Below are positions 34,749 to 42,674 of a stretch of 64,000 nucleotides of DNA, piece after piece. Origin of the DNA: Desulfobacter latus. GTDB taxonomy: Bacteria; Desulfobacterota; Desulfobacteria; Desulfobacterales; Desulfobacteraceae. Position 1 is the stretch's first letter. Each line of letters starts with the position of its first letter. A program made the translations under genes and the position numbers. The notes beneath the pieces are model-generated. The model did not search any database. It saw nothing but the letters and a program-made list of their open reading frames with translations, and was not told the origin of the DNA. The DNA lies in assembly GCF_013389365.1 (NCBI RefSeq), contig NZ_JACADJ010000003.1, positions 1-64,000 of the forward strand. Direction: 5' to 3'.

Positions 34749-37700
34749 GGGTTTCCTTTCCAGGCCTCTTGTTCAAGGCGCTATTTACGGCTTTGGATAG
34801 TTCACCGGCAATCATGGGTTTCATGATCAGATCACAGATGCCGACGGATCGGCACATCTCTTTTGTCAATACATGACTGAAGCCCGTGCACAGGACAATG
34901 GGGATTTCAGGGCTGATTGCTTTGATCCGGCGGGCGAGTGTAAGGCCGTCCATTTCAGGCATCGTCATATCTGTTAAAACCAGATCATAAAATTTTGGTT
35001 TTTTTTCAATCTCTTCCAGCGCCTCCCGGCTGCTGGTGGTGCCGGTAACCGAATATCCAAGACTGGATAAGATCGCCTGACTGCTCTGTACGATGGGTTC
35101 CTCATCATCCACGATCAGGATGTTACCCTCTCCGGATATCGGTTTACTTTCCAAAGGCGTTGTGTCCAGGCCGCTGCTCTGCGCATGGGCCGGTATGAAC
35201 AGCTTAAAGGTGGTACCGATCCCTTCCTCACTATATACGGAAATACCGCCCGCCATTTCTTTAAGTATGCCGAAAACAGTGGAAAGCCCCATACCGGTAC
35301 CTTCTTCCCTGTTTTTTGTGGTAAAAAACGGTTCAAATATCCGGTCAATAATGGCTTGTGGAATGCCGCAGCCGGTATCGGAAATCATCAGGCAGTAATA
35401 CAGTCCCGGTTTAATCTTATTAAATTGCCTGGTGTCGGTCTGGTCGATGGCGATCATGTCAAGCACCACCTCAAGCTTTCCGCCCTTGTTTTTCATGGCG
35501 TGACCCGCATTGGTGAACAGGTTCATTAAAACCTGATGGATTTGGATCGCATCTCCCATGATCCTGGCATGTTTCACCCTCAAGTCCTGGTGAATCCGGA
35601 TATTGGACGGCAAAGATGCCTGGATGAATTTCAAGGTCTCCTTGATGATCGGGTCGATAAATATTTCTTGCCTTTTGACATCGGATTTTCTGCTGAACGT
35701 AAGGATATGACCCACAAGATCCCTTGCCCTCAGACCGGCTGTAGACACTGAATCCAGATATTTTTTCATAAGTTCATTATCACCTGCTTCCATTTTGGCA
35801 AGCTCGGTAAACCCAAACAGCGCTGAAAGAATATTGTTGAAATCATGGGCAATGCCACCGGCCAGCACCCCGATAGCTTCCATTTTCTGCGCTTGAAAGA
35901 GCTGGTTTTGCAATTTTTGTTGATCGTCTTCCATTTTTTTGATTTCCGTAATGTCCTGGACAACGGACAAAATCAATACCACCCCTGACAGGTGTATGAG
36001 TCGGGCTGAATAGAGCCCCATCCGCAGACTGCCGTCCTTACGCCTGAAACTTACGTCTTTATTAAACAGGTCGTTACCGGCTTTCAAGGATGCGACCATG
36101 TCCGGCCGGGAAGTTGGTGATCCCCAGAAACCGATTTCGGTAGAGGTTCGTCCGATAACCTCGTCCCTTTTCCATCCTGTTACATCTTCAAAGCCTTTGT
36201 TGGCTTCAATAAAGCAACCGTCTTCCAAACGGGTAATGGTAACAATGGACGGGGTCATTGAAAAAATTTTTGAAAATTTTTCTTCGGATTGCCGCAGTTG
36301 TTCTTCTGTCTTTTTTCTATTGGTAATGTCCCGGATCACGCAGACAACCTGATCCGGCGGCATCGGCGATATGCTGGCCGAAAACCAGAGGGGGTGTCCG
36401 TCGATTGTCAGTTCATAATCTATTTTCACCGGCGCCTTCCGGGAAACAGACGTTGTGATTGCATCCATGAAAAATGTCGCTTTTTCAGGTGTAAATATGT
36501 CATCTAAATGCTTTCCGATGATTTCATCCGGGGGGCGGTAAAAAAATTTTGATTTTGAGGATGCCGTCTCTATAAGGCGTCCAGAGGTGTCACAAATCAA
36601 AATGATGTCGTTCATTGCTTCGAAAATAGATTTCAGTTTCTTGCGTTCAAAATCAATGACATTTTTTATCTTCTTTAAGGACGCTTCCTTTTGTTTGTCC
36701 TCCTTTTTTGAAGATAAGATGCCCTGGACCATTTTATCCAAGGCCTCTGAGATATAACAGAATTCTTTTGAACCGGACTGGACAAACCGGTACTCCAGGT
36801 TTCCCCGGCTTACCTTTTTTATGCCCGAGACAAGCCGATTGACAGGCGGGAGCACCATGCGGCAGATAACGACAACCGGAATTAAAGTAAGCAGAAACAG
36901 CGCCAAGCCACCCAACATCCATATTGCCCGGTAGGATTTTTTTGCAAGCGTTAAAAGAGCGTCTTCAGGGGTGATGGTAATAAATAAACCGTCCGCTTCG
37001 TTAATGTGATGGAGCATGAAAATCCGATGTCCGTCACGGACAATATTATCGGGAAATGTCAGGGGAGAAGTGTTTATATTGGCGTCAAAAATTTTTTTTA
37101 AGGCGTCATCATGGGTATCTTCTATCTGAAAATGACCATTGGATGCCTCTATCTTTTCTGAAAATTGATCTGACAGTAAAAGCGTCCCATCATGCCTGAT
37201 CAATAACTGGGCGGCTTCGTGATGCAGTTTTACCCCCTTCATCTGTCTTGCCAGTTTTGATATGGGGAAATCGTGCCCAACAGCGCCCGCCCATTTTCCC
37301 TGCCGGTAATACGGGGCAACAATACTGACCATCCAGGCACCGGTGGCAGGGTCATAGGATACTTTTGTCAATTGAGGGAGGCCTTTTGGATTCCTGTCCG
37401 GCCGGGTCAGGGTCACCCATTGGGAAGCGGTGTAATCCAGGTCATTAGTTGCTTCGTAAATAAATTCAGGTTCGTTTGGCCAAAATATTATGATTCCCCC
37501 CTGTTTAGGGAGTATCCAGATATTTTCAAAGTTGCTTAATGCGCCCTGTCCGAAATGTTGAGTCACCTTTTTTGCCTCAACAAAAAAACTTTTGGTCCCG
37601 GGGGTTAGGGATGCCCCGTTAGGAATCCAGATGCCGGCCTCGCTTGCGGGAGAAAATGATGCGCGGTTCGACCTGAACGACTCATCCGCACCCGGTGCAA

Positions 37701-38004
37701 CAAGGCTATCAAACAAGGCAACATTGTCAGGGGTATCTGATTCCGGCAGGTTTGACACCAGCGTTGAAAAACGGAGAATGCTGTGCTTGGCATCGGCTAA
37801 CCAGCGGTCAAGGTCTGATGTCCAAGATAAGTTGATTTGATTGAGTTCCTTCAGCTTTTCGATTTCGAGCTGATTTTCAAATGATTTTTGGATGAACCAG
37901 GCACCCGGAAACAGTAATAGGCTTATCGTGATAACCACCGACCCGGTGATTAAGGTTAAAAGACTGTGTGGTTTTTTGGGAAACAGAATAGTTTCTCTTT
38001 TCAT
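34726..38004 (-). CDS. Hybrid sensor histidine kinase (Cache-HAMP-PAS-PAS-HK-REC)
   Basis: The 1092-residue protein has a membrane segment at about 17-38, a periplasmic Cache-type sensor (about 40-340; TGAWMVSIVAPYYRQGKWAG), a second membrane segment at about 345-368, a HAMP domain, two PAS domains (about 450-560 and 575-690), a kinase core ([26 protein letters not shown]) and a C-terminal receiver ([11 protein letters not shown]). It heads the cluster and overlaps the NtrC-type regulator by 23 bases. Its last 380 residues are nearly the same as those of the kinase at 31005-33095. The Cache domain suggests sensing of a small molecule outside the cell. A GGAAA box precedes the start. Confidence 0.93.
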   Translation of the reverse strand: MKRETILFPKKPHSLLTLITGSVVITISLLLFPGAWFIQKSFENQLEIEKLKELNQINLSWTSDLDRWLADAKHSILRFSTLVSNLPESDTPDNVALFDSLVAPGADESFRSNRASFSPASEAGIWIPNGASLTPGTKSFFVEAKKVTQHFGQGALSNFENIWILPKQGGIIIFWPNEPEFIYEATNDLDYTASQWVTLTRPDRNPKGLPQLTKVSYDPATGAWMVSIVAPYYRQGKWAGAVGHDFPISKLARQMKGVKLHHEAAQLLIRHDGTLLLSDQFSEKIEASNGHFQIEDTHDDALKKIFDANINTSPLTFPDNIVRDGHRIFMLHHINEADGLFITITPEDALLTLAKKSYRAIWMLGGLALFLLTLIPVVVICRMVLPPVNRLVSGIKKVSRGNLEYRFVQSGSKEFCYISEALDKMVQGILSSKKEDKQKEASLKKIKNVIDFERKKLKSIFEAMNDIILICDTSGRLIETASSKSKFFYRPPDEIIGKHLDDIFTPEKATFFMDAITTSVSRKAPVKIDYELTIDGHPLWFSASISPMPPDQVVCVIRDITNRKKTEEQLRQSEEKFSKIFSMTPSIVTITRLEDGCFIEANKGFEDVTGWKRDEVIGRTSTEIGFWGSPTSRPDMVASLKAGNDLFNKDVSFRRKDGSLRMGLYSARLIHLSGVVLILSVVQDITEIKKMEDDQQKLQNQLFQAQKMEAIGVLAGGIAHDFNNILSALFGFTELAKMEAGDNELMKKYLDSVSTAGLRARDLVGHILTFSRKSDVKRQEIFIDPIIKETLKFIQASLPSNIRIHQDLRVKHARIMGDAIQIHQVLMNLFTNAGHAMKNKGGKLEVVLDMIAIDQTDTRQFNKIKPGLYYCLMISDTGCGIPQAIIDRIFEPFFTTKNREEGTGMGLSTVFGILKEMAGGISVYSEEGIGTTFKLFIPAHAQSSGLDTTPLESKPISGEGNILIVDDEEPIVQSSQAILSSLGYSVTGTTSSREALEEIEKKPKFYDLVLTDMTMPEMDGLTLARRIKAISPEIPIVLCTGFSHVLTKEMCRSVGICDLIMKPMIAGELSKAVNSALNKRPGKETHDARSDH
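34756..35889. repeat. 1.1-kb direct repeat, copy 2 (kinase + receiver)
   Basis: This is the partner of 31017-32150, in the same orientation. The two copies flank the NtrC-type regulator gene, so recombination between them would delete the regulator and fuse the two kinases. Confidence 0.88.
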
Positions 38005-38224
38005 GTTGTTTCCATAAATAAATAAAGGAGATAAAGCTATAGTTTATAACAACAAAAAAGGCAGTACAATCTGGAATCAATATTAAAAAAAGGAAAAAAG
38101 AAAATAACTTATTCATTTTGCATAGTTTTTTATCCGTATTTTTAACAAAGATTTAACACGTCACATATAGGGTGTCAAAACTCAGCTTTTTGTTCTTCCC
38201 CTATTATGGGATTATAACCATATC

Positions 38225-38254
38225 TTGACAATATTCTTTTTACACTGCAATATA
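38225..38254 (+). promoter_or_regulatory. abiE promoter
   Basis: A perfect -35 TTGACA (38225-38230) is followed after 17-18 bases by CAATAT/AATATA (38248-38254), a plausible AT-rich -10. The inverted repeat at 38257-38290 lies directly downstream, where a bound repressor would block transcription. Confidence 0.55.
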
Positions 38255-38256
38255 TC

Positions 38257-38290
38257 AACCAATAAGTCCAATTTAATAGACCTATTGGTT
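38257..38290. promoter_or_regulatory. abiE operator-like inverted repeat
   Basis: AACCAATA (38257-38264) and TATTGGTT (38283-38290) form a perfect 8-bp inverted repeat, with inner GTC/GAC also symmetric. It ends five bases before the GTG start of the antitoxin. AbiEi antitoxins are known to repress their own operon by binding inverted repeats in the promoter. Confidence 0.65.
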
Positions 38291-38295
38291 TTAAA

Positions 38296-38913
38296 GTGAA
38301 AAATTTAATACATCTTCCAGCAGAATTCGATTATAACCTTTTGATATATGCGTTAAGAGACTATCGAAAACCCAGGGATAAAATTCGAAATCTGATCAAA
38401 ACCCAGGATATTATCCGGGTGAAAAAAGGAATTTATGTTCTAGGTGCTGAGTATGGCAAGCCCTACAATAAGTATGTTCTGGCAAATATGATATATGGTC
38501 CTTCTTATATTACATCACAGACAGCGCTTTCATACTGGGGGTTGATCCCGGAAAGGGTTGAGTTGATGATCAGTATAACCTTTAAGAGAAAAAAATTCTT
38601 TTCTACGCCGGTTGGTAATTTTTCATACCTGTACTGTAAGAAGCAGGCATATAATATCGGAGTAAAGCTTGAAAGTGTAGGGGATGACAAAAAAATTTTG
38701 ATTGCATCTCCGGAAAAGGCGTTATGCGACCTGTTCGCTTTTCAACACCATCTTCACACCCGGCAAGATGTGAAGGAATTTATTACATTATTACGATTAG
38801 ATGATGGTTTTTTTGAAAGTTATAACCATTTCCTGCTTGAAGAGATAAACTTGGTCTATGGCAAACCAAGCGTAAGCCAATTAACTGCTTTTCTGAAGGA
38901 TAGCTATGTTTGA
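38296..38913 (+). CDS. abiEi: AbiEi-family antitoxin / transcriptional regulator
   Basis: The 205-residue protein resembles the AbiEi antitoxin family of type IV toxin-antitoxin and abortive-infection systems. It has an N-terminal winged helix (LLIYALRDYRKPRDKIRNLI, then KKGIYVLG) and the conserved YGPSYITSQTALSYWGLIPE, followed by SPEKALCDLF. Such proteins neutralise the AbiEii nucleotidyltransferase and repress their own operon. The gene overlaps abiEii by eight bases. The start used is GTG 38296, which lacks a clear ribosome binding site but leaves a short leader after the proposed promoter and operator. Toxin and antitoxin both look intact. Confidence 0.85.
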   Translation: MKNLIHLPAEFDYNLLIYALRDYRKPRDKIRNLIKTQDIIRVKKGIYVLGAEYGKPYNKYVLANMIYGPSYITSQTALSYWGLIPERVELMISITFKRKKFFSTPVGNFSYLYCKKQAYNIGVKLESVGDDKKILIASPEKALCDLFAFQHHLHTRQDVKEFITLLRLDDGFFESYNHFLLEEINLVYGKPSVSQLTAFLKDSYV

Positions 38914-39775
38914 CGACAAGATAAAGCAAATGCTTTCCAGGTACCAATTAAATACAGTTCAAGACCATGAAAATGCATTAAAAGAAATTATACAGGAAGT
39001 TGCGCTGCTTGGCTTATGGCGGTCTAAATTTTATGAAAAAGCTGTTTTTTACGGCGGGAGTGCCTTACGGATTTTATATGGCCTGGACAGATTCTCTGAG
39101 GATTTGGATTTTTCGTTAATTAAACCCGATCCCGGATTTGATATAAAAAAATACCTAAATGCTATTACCACGGAATTAGAGTCCTGGGGTTTTGAAGTGT
39201 CAATAACCAGTAGAAAAAAAGAAAGTCCAATCAAATCGGCTTTTATAAAAGCCAATACGCTTATACATTTACTGAAAATAAAAGCGGATCTTAAGACCCA
39301 AAAGAACGCCACAATAAAGATCAAATTAGAAATTGATCAGAATCCGGCGATTGGATTTACAACACAGACAAATTATTATCTTAACCCTGTGGCGTTCAGT
39401 ATTAGAACCATGTCATTATCCAGTTTGTTTGGCGGCAAGGCACATGCACTTTTATGTAGATCAAAAAGAAATAATATCAAAGGTCGCGATTGGTATGATC
39501 TGATCTGGTATGTCAAGGCAGGAATCCCCTGTGATCTGCATTATCTTGAAAACAAAATGGTTCAGACGGGTCACCTTGAGGCCGGTCAAAGGCTGTCCGA
39601 AGAGATGCTCCATCAATTATTATGTGATAAAGCCGACCAAATTGACTTTAATTTGGCTAAAAAAGATGTCGAGCCTTTTCTTAAAAGTGCAATCCAGAGG
39701 GAAGAGCTAACCTTGTGGTCAAATACGTTTTTTACAGATTATATTATACAAAAAATAAAAGCCCCTTGCACCTGA
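38906..39775 (+). CDS. abiEii: AbiEii nucleotidyltransferase toxin
   Basis: The 289-residue protein has the nucleotidyltransferase signature of the AbiEii/AbiGii toxin family: GGSALR at about 48-53 and SEDLDF at about 63-68 with the two metal-binding Asp, plus the later KGRDWYDLIWY motif. Members block growth by transferring nucleotides, for example to tRNA acceptor ends in the MenT branch, and protect populations from phage. It overlaps the antitoxin gene, as is usual. Length is normal and no frame damage was seen, so this should be a functional pair. Confidence 0.88.
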   Translation: MFDDKIKQMLSRYQLNTVQDHENALKEIIQEVALLGLWRSKFYEKAVFYGGSALRILYGLDRFSEDLDFSLIKPDPGFDIKKYLNAITTELESWGFEVSITSRKKESPIKSAFIKANTLIHLLKIKADLKTQKNATIKIKLEIDQNPAIGFTTQTNYYLNPVAFSIRTMSLSSLFGGKAHALLCRSKRNNIKGRDWYDLIWYVKAGIPCDLHYLENKMVQTGHLEAGQRLSEEMLHQLLCDKADQIDFNLAKKDVEPFLKSAIQREELTLWSNTFFTDYIIQKIKAPCT

Positions 39776-39834
39776 CTCGTGTGTTAACTGTTCCTATAAT
39801 GATATTAGGGCTTGGTCATAACATCGGCCACAGC

Positions 39835-39905
39835 GTAGGTTGGGTTGAACGAAGTGAAACCCAACAACTTATCGGCGTTGGGTTTCGTTCCTCAACCCAA
39901 CCTAC
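39835..39905. repeat. Palindromic repeat of the GTAGGTTGGG type
   Basis: GTAGGTTGGGTTGAACGAAG begins the left arm and ends in ACCCAACA; the right arm is TGTTGGGTTTCGTTC plus CAACCCAACCTAC, making an almost perfect inverted repeat. Repeats of this sequence type are widespread between genes in unrelated bacteria. It lies in the 265-bp gap after abiEii. Confidence 0.8.
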
Positions 39906-40040
39906 CGGAAATTCGTATGGCCTGATATATGATCAATGCCTGATATTAATATTTTCACATAACACAACAATGTCTGTTGACAGAGACTTAAGCCGTTTCT
40001 AAACAGCCGCTTAACATAAATTAAGGAGAGTATATATAAT

Positions 40041-40661
40041 ATGGGATTAATCTCATCGACCCATGCCATCAGCCGTTATTATATTGACGGTGAATTTCCT
40101 GACGGTGCTGCAGAAGGTGTCCGCCGGGGACTGATTGAAAACGCCATCCCTGAAATTGAAAGCGAATACGATGAAATTTCAGCCGGATGGACCCCCCTTG
40201 AAACCCCCTATAAACCAGACTTTGAATCAGCGTCTTTTCTATTCGGCACCTATTTTGCCTTTTCCCTGCGCATTGATAAAAAATCAATCCCGGCCAAACT
40301 GGTCCAGAAACATATGGCCATTGAAATGGAGAAAAAAAAGAAAGAGAGCGGCAGACCCTTTATTTCAAAAAATGAAAAAGCTGAAATAAAGGAGATGGTC
40401 ATTGATATTTTGATGCATAAAACCCCATTTATTCCAAATATGTATGATGTGTTATGGGATTATGAAGATAAAACCGTACTCTTATTTTCCACCCAGAAGG
40501 CGGCCAATGAACTGTTTGAAACCCTGTTTTTCAAATCCTTTGACCATAAACCCATCCGGATATTTCCCTATACAATCGTGGAAACCCAGGGCAGTTTTTC
40601 AAGTGATGAAAAAGACAGGGTGCTGGCGCTGGCGCCGTTAAATATGAAAGGGGGGCAATGA
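40041..40661 (+). CDS. RdgC-like protein, N-terminal part of a split pair
   Basis: The 206-residue protein contains FAFSLRIDKKSIPAKLVQKH, GRPFISKNEKAEIKEMVIDI and DVLWDYEDKTVLLFSTQKA. This order of blocks matches the recombination-associated protein RdgC (.P...V......E...G....K.E...LK..V...L and D.....L.V...S.K.). RdgC binds DNA as a ring and limits RecA-dependent exchange. The start has AAGGAGAG upstream. Unlike the single-chain E. coli protein of about 300 residues, this frame ends at 40661 and continues as a second gene through an ATGATG overlap. Whether this is a natural two-subunit form or an old frameshift cannot be decided by eye. Identity is moderate. Confidence 0.55.
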   Translation: MGLISSTHAISRYYIDGEFPDGAAEGVRRGLIENAIPEIESEYDEISAGWTPLETPYKPDFESASFLFGTYFAFSLRIDKKSIPAKLVQKHMAIEMEKKKKESGRPFISKNEKAEIKEMVIDILMHKTPFIPNMYDVLWDYEDKTVLLFSTQKAANELFETLFFKSFDHKPIRIFPYTIVETQGSFSSDEKDRVLALAPLNMKGGQ

Positions 40662-41212
40662 TGCTGGATATTGCTACCGCTTATAATAAATACGGCTTTC
40701 TAGGCAACGAATTTTTAACCTGGATCTGGTACCTCGTTGAAACAGACCAGGATATTACAACGCTTTCAGGCTCAAAAGATCCGGTAACCTTTGAAATTGG
40801 AAATTCCATCAGTCTGGAGAACAATCTTGGTGATAAATCAAAGGAAAAAATAACCATTAAAGGTGACCAGGCAGGGCTTGAAGAAGGAACCACAGCCCTT
40901 AAAAAAGGGGCATGGGTAACGGATATCAATCTGATCTGCAGGATAGGTGAAGAGGAATATAAATTTTCCATCAAAGGTGAAAATTTCAACGTCACCGGTT
41001 TGAAAACACCCACCATTGACACATCTTCATCAGAAGACGAAATAGAGGGTTTAATCATTGAAAAAACCTTTTTAATCATGAAGGTTATTAACGTTATTGA
41101 CACCCTGTTTTTAAAATTTATTGAAAGAAGAATTTCAGATGACTGGAATACATCGGATTTAGAGGATATCAGGGCGTGGATTCAGCTCCCCGCCAAGGAG
41201 TCCTATTCCTGA
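40658..41212 (+). CDS. RdgC-like protein, C-terminal part of a split pair
   Basis: The 184-residue protein starts MMLDIATAYNKYGFLGNEFL and continues TWIWYLVET; FLG.EFLTWLW is the start of the C-terminal region of RdgC-like proteins. It overlaps the preceding gene (ATGATG) and has AAGGGGGG as ribosome binding site, so translation is coupled but separate initiation is well supported. Part of its 3' region (41061-41183) recurs as a degraded copy at 42551-42674, beyond the YeeE/YedE genes. The pair may act in recombination control, but the family call for this half depends on its neighbour. Confidence 0.5.
   Translation: MMLDIATAYNKYGFLGNEFLTWIWYLVETDQDITTLSGSKDPVTFEIGNSISLENNLGDKSKEKITIKGDQAGLEEGTTALKKGAWVTDINLICRIGEEEYKFSIKGENFNVTGLKTPTIDTSSSEDEIEGLIIEKTFLIMKVINVIDTLFLKFIERRISDDWNTSDLEDIRAWIQLPAKESYS
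41061..41183. repeat. Direct repeat: rdgC-like 3' segment, intact copy
   Basis: The segment begins AAAAAACCTTTTTAATCATG and continues through AACGTTATTGACA and AATTTCAGATG to ATCAGGGCGTGGATTCAG. It is matched by 42551-42674 with about 80 percent identity over the first 80 bases and lower identity after that. In this copy it is coding. Confidence 0.8.
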
Positions 41213-41255
41213 ACGATTCGCCGATGTTGGGCTTAATCATTGCTTGATCCAAACT

Positions 41256-41312
41256 GTAGGGGCGGATATGGAATCCGCCCCTACCCAATATGTGGCCGAA
41301 AGCGTGATCAAG
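41256..41312. repeat. Dispersed palindromic repeat (GTAGGGGC family), copy 2
   Basis: GTAGGGGCGGAT ATGGA ATCCGCCCCTAC forms a perfect hairpin and is followed by CCAATATGTGGCCGAAAG and TGATCAAG, as in copy 1 at 23671-23730. Compensatory G-A and C-T changes in the two arms preserve the pairing between copies. Confidence 0.82.
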
Positions 41313-41358
41313 AGCCCAATATTCAATATTCAATTAGCGCCCTTTGGGCGGGTTGTTA

Positions 41359-41381
41359 GGTGCTGGGTGCTGGGTGCTGGG
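41359..41381. repeat. Short tandem repeat (GGTGCTG) with shared flank
   Basis: GGTGCTG is repeated three times and runs into GGGAAATGGAAATTCCTATAC. A related array with the same flank in inverted orientation lies at 53901-53961. Heptamer arrays of this kind occur between genes in many bacteria. Confidence 0.75.
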
Positions 41382-41393
41382 AAATGGAAATTC

Positions 41394-41948
41394 CTATACT
41401 TTTTTAGGCAGAATCCATGCAATAACCATAAAGGCAATCCCGATACCGGCCGCCAACAGGGTGCCGGGAATGGCGGGTAAAAGTGCCTGATATGTATCCG
41501 AGCCTGTGGCCAGCATCACTTTGCCGCCTGCGATTTTATTAAACAGCCAGGTGTTTTGAATGCTGCCGTATACCAACGTATAAATCAGGGCGCCTAAAAG
41601 CCCGCCACCCAGGAAAAACAAGGCGTCTTTACGCCCGTCCGCTATCGCTGTCAGGCCCGTACCCGGGCAGTAACCGGCCACGGCAAAACCGACGCCCATA
41701 ATAGCCCCGCCGATAATCACACCAACGTAACTGCTTTTAACGGAAAGGTGTCCCGGATTAATGACACCAATGTTCATAAGTACAAATAACAGGGTTGAAC
41801 TGAGGCCGATGGCAAAAAAGATGGCTTTCATTAAATGTAGATCGGTCAGCCGCAGCATGTTGATAATATTTGCCGGATTGGTGGCACCCACCCGTTGTAA
41901 AGCAAATCCAAAAAAAATACCGAGTATTACGGCAAGAAAAATAGTCAT
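41394..41948 (-). CDS. YeeE/YedE family sulfur-transport protein (second half-protein)
   Basis: The 184-residue membrane protein has about five hydrophobic segments and the family motif GFAVAGYCPGTGLTAIADGR, whose Cys is expected to handle sulfur during thiosulfate or persulfide uptake in YeeE/YedE (TsuA-like) carriers. Full-length TsuA has two such halves in one chain; here each half is a separate gene, the two-gene form common in sulfur-metabolising bacteria. It is 10 bp downstream of its partner on the minus strand. The ribosome binding site AGGAGGTGACCC precedes the ATG. It should work together with the partner in the cytoplasmic membrane. Confidence 0.87.
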   Translation of the reverse strand: MTIFLAVILGIFFGFALQRVGATNPANIINMLRLTDLHLMKAIFFAIGLSSTLLFVLMNIGVINPGHLSVKSSYVGVIIGGAIMGVGFAVAGYCPGTGLTAIADGRKDALFFLGGGLLGALIYTLVYGSIQNTWLFNKIAGGKVMLATGSDTYQALLPAIPGTLLAAGIGIAFMVIAWILPKKV

Positions 41949-41958
41949 GGGTCACCTC

Positions 41959-42525
41959 CTAATTTCTTTTATAAACAAGAACAGCTACGGGAACGGCAAC
42001 GGCAAATGTTCCAAGGGCAAACAGATATCCGCTTAACGATGTCTGCATCATGCCGCTCATCATATGCCCGCTGGTGCACCCGCCGGCCAGACGTGCACCG
42101 AAAAGAACCAGCACACCGGCTAAAAATACCGTTATATAGCGCAGCACAGGTTTTTGTCCGAAACGGTTCCGCCAGGGCTCAGGGGCAATACGGTCCTGGG
42201 CCGCTGGTTTTGGTCCGCCCAGTTGTGCCGATATAAAAGCACCAATAAGCATGGCAATGACAAATACAAAACTGTAGTTCAAAGGCTTTGCAACATTTTT
42301 GGCGTATTTTCCGCCGCTTTTATTCAAATAGGCATTGGGGCTGGTATATCCTGATTTGCTTGCTGTATCCTTTTTAACCACAGTGTCGGAAAATAGATTC
42401 CAAACAATACCGTCGGCAATGACAAACTGGGTGGACACCCCGATGGGTTTCACGAAGGCCACTGCCAGAAGAAATGCGGCTGCCAGTAAAAAGCCGCCTT
42501 TAAACCAGTTCAATTGTCCTTTCAT
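41959..42525 (-). CDS. YeeE/YedE family sulfur-transport protein (first half-protein)
   Basis: The 188-residue membrane protein begins with a hydrophobic helix (GGFLLAAAFLLAVAFVKPIG), has a polar loop at about 40-80, and ends with FGARLAGGCTSGHMMSGM, the second conserved Cys-containing motif of the YeeE/YedE sulfur-transport family. It is the first gene of a two-gene operon with the protein encoded at 41394-41948. A TAAGGAGG-type ribosome binding site lies before the ATG at 42525. Uptake of thiosulfate or another reduced sulfur compound is the likely role. Both genes are bracketed by direct repeats of an rdgC-like gene fragment. Confidence 0.87.
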   Translation of the reverse strand: MKGQLNWFKGGFLLAAAFLLAVAFVKPIGVSTQFVIADGIVWNLFSDTVVKKDTASKSGYTSPNAYLNKSGGKYAKNVAKPLNYSFVFVIAMLIGAFISAQLGGPKPAAQDRIAPEPWRNRFGQKPVLRYITVFLAGVLVLFGARLAGGCTSGHMMSGMMQTSLSGYLFALGTFAVAVPVAVLVYKRN

Positions 42526-42550
42526 AATTTTACCTCCTTATTTTTAGTTT

Positions 42551-42674
42551 TAAAAAACCTATTTAATCATAAAGGTTATCAACGTTATTGACATCATTTT
42601 TTAAAACTTATCAAAAAAAAATTTCAGATGGCCCCAAACAACGCATTTAAAGGGGATCAGGGCATATATTCAGT
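42551..42674. repeat. Direct repeat: degraded rdgC-like 3' segment
   Basis: AAAAAACCTATTTAATCATA starts the block, AACGTTATTGACA and AATTTCAGATGG follow, and GGGATCAGGGCATATATTCAG ends it. The same order of blocks occurs in the coding copy at 41061-41183. Deletions and substitutions destroy the reading frame here. The YeeE/YedE pair lies between the two copies. Confidence 0.78.

Larger units (their letters stand above)
38005..38295. other. Divergent intergenic region between the kinase and abiE
   Basis: The region is AT-rich. It holds the upstream part of the minus-strand signalling cluster, where TTGACA, a 17-base spacer and TAAATC on the minus strand (about 38156-38184) form a weak candidate promoter, and the abiE promoter and operator on the plus strand. 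No gene was found. Confidence 0.45.

Noticed and set aside
38156-38184. Sigma70 promoter for the minus-strand signalling cluster
   Set aside because: TTGACA is perfect but the -10 candidate matches at only three positions, so it is mentioned only within the intergenic note.
41244-41480. 78-codon frame reading through the GTAGGGGC repeat and heptamer array
   Set aside because: It consists mostly of repeat sequence and runs into the antisense of the YeeE/YedE gene; no start signal.
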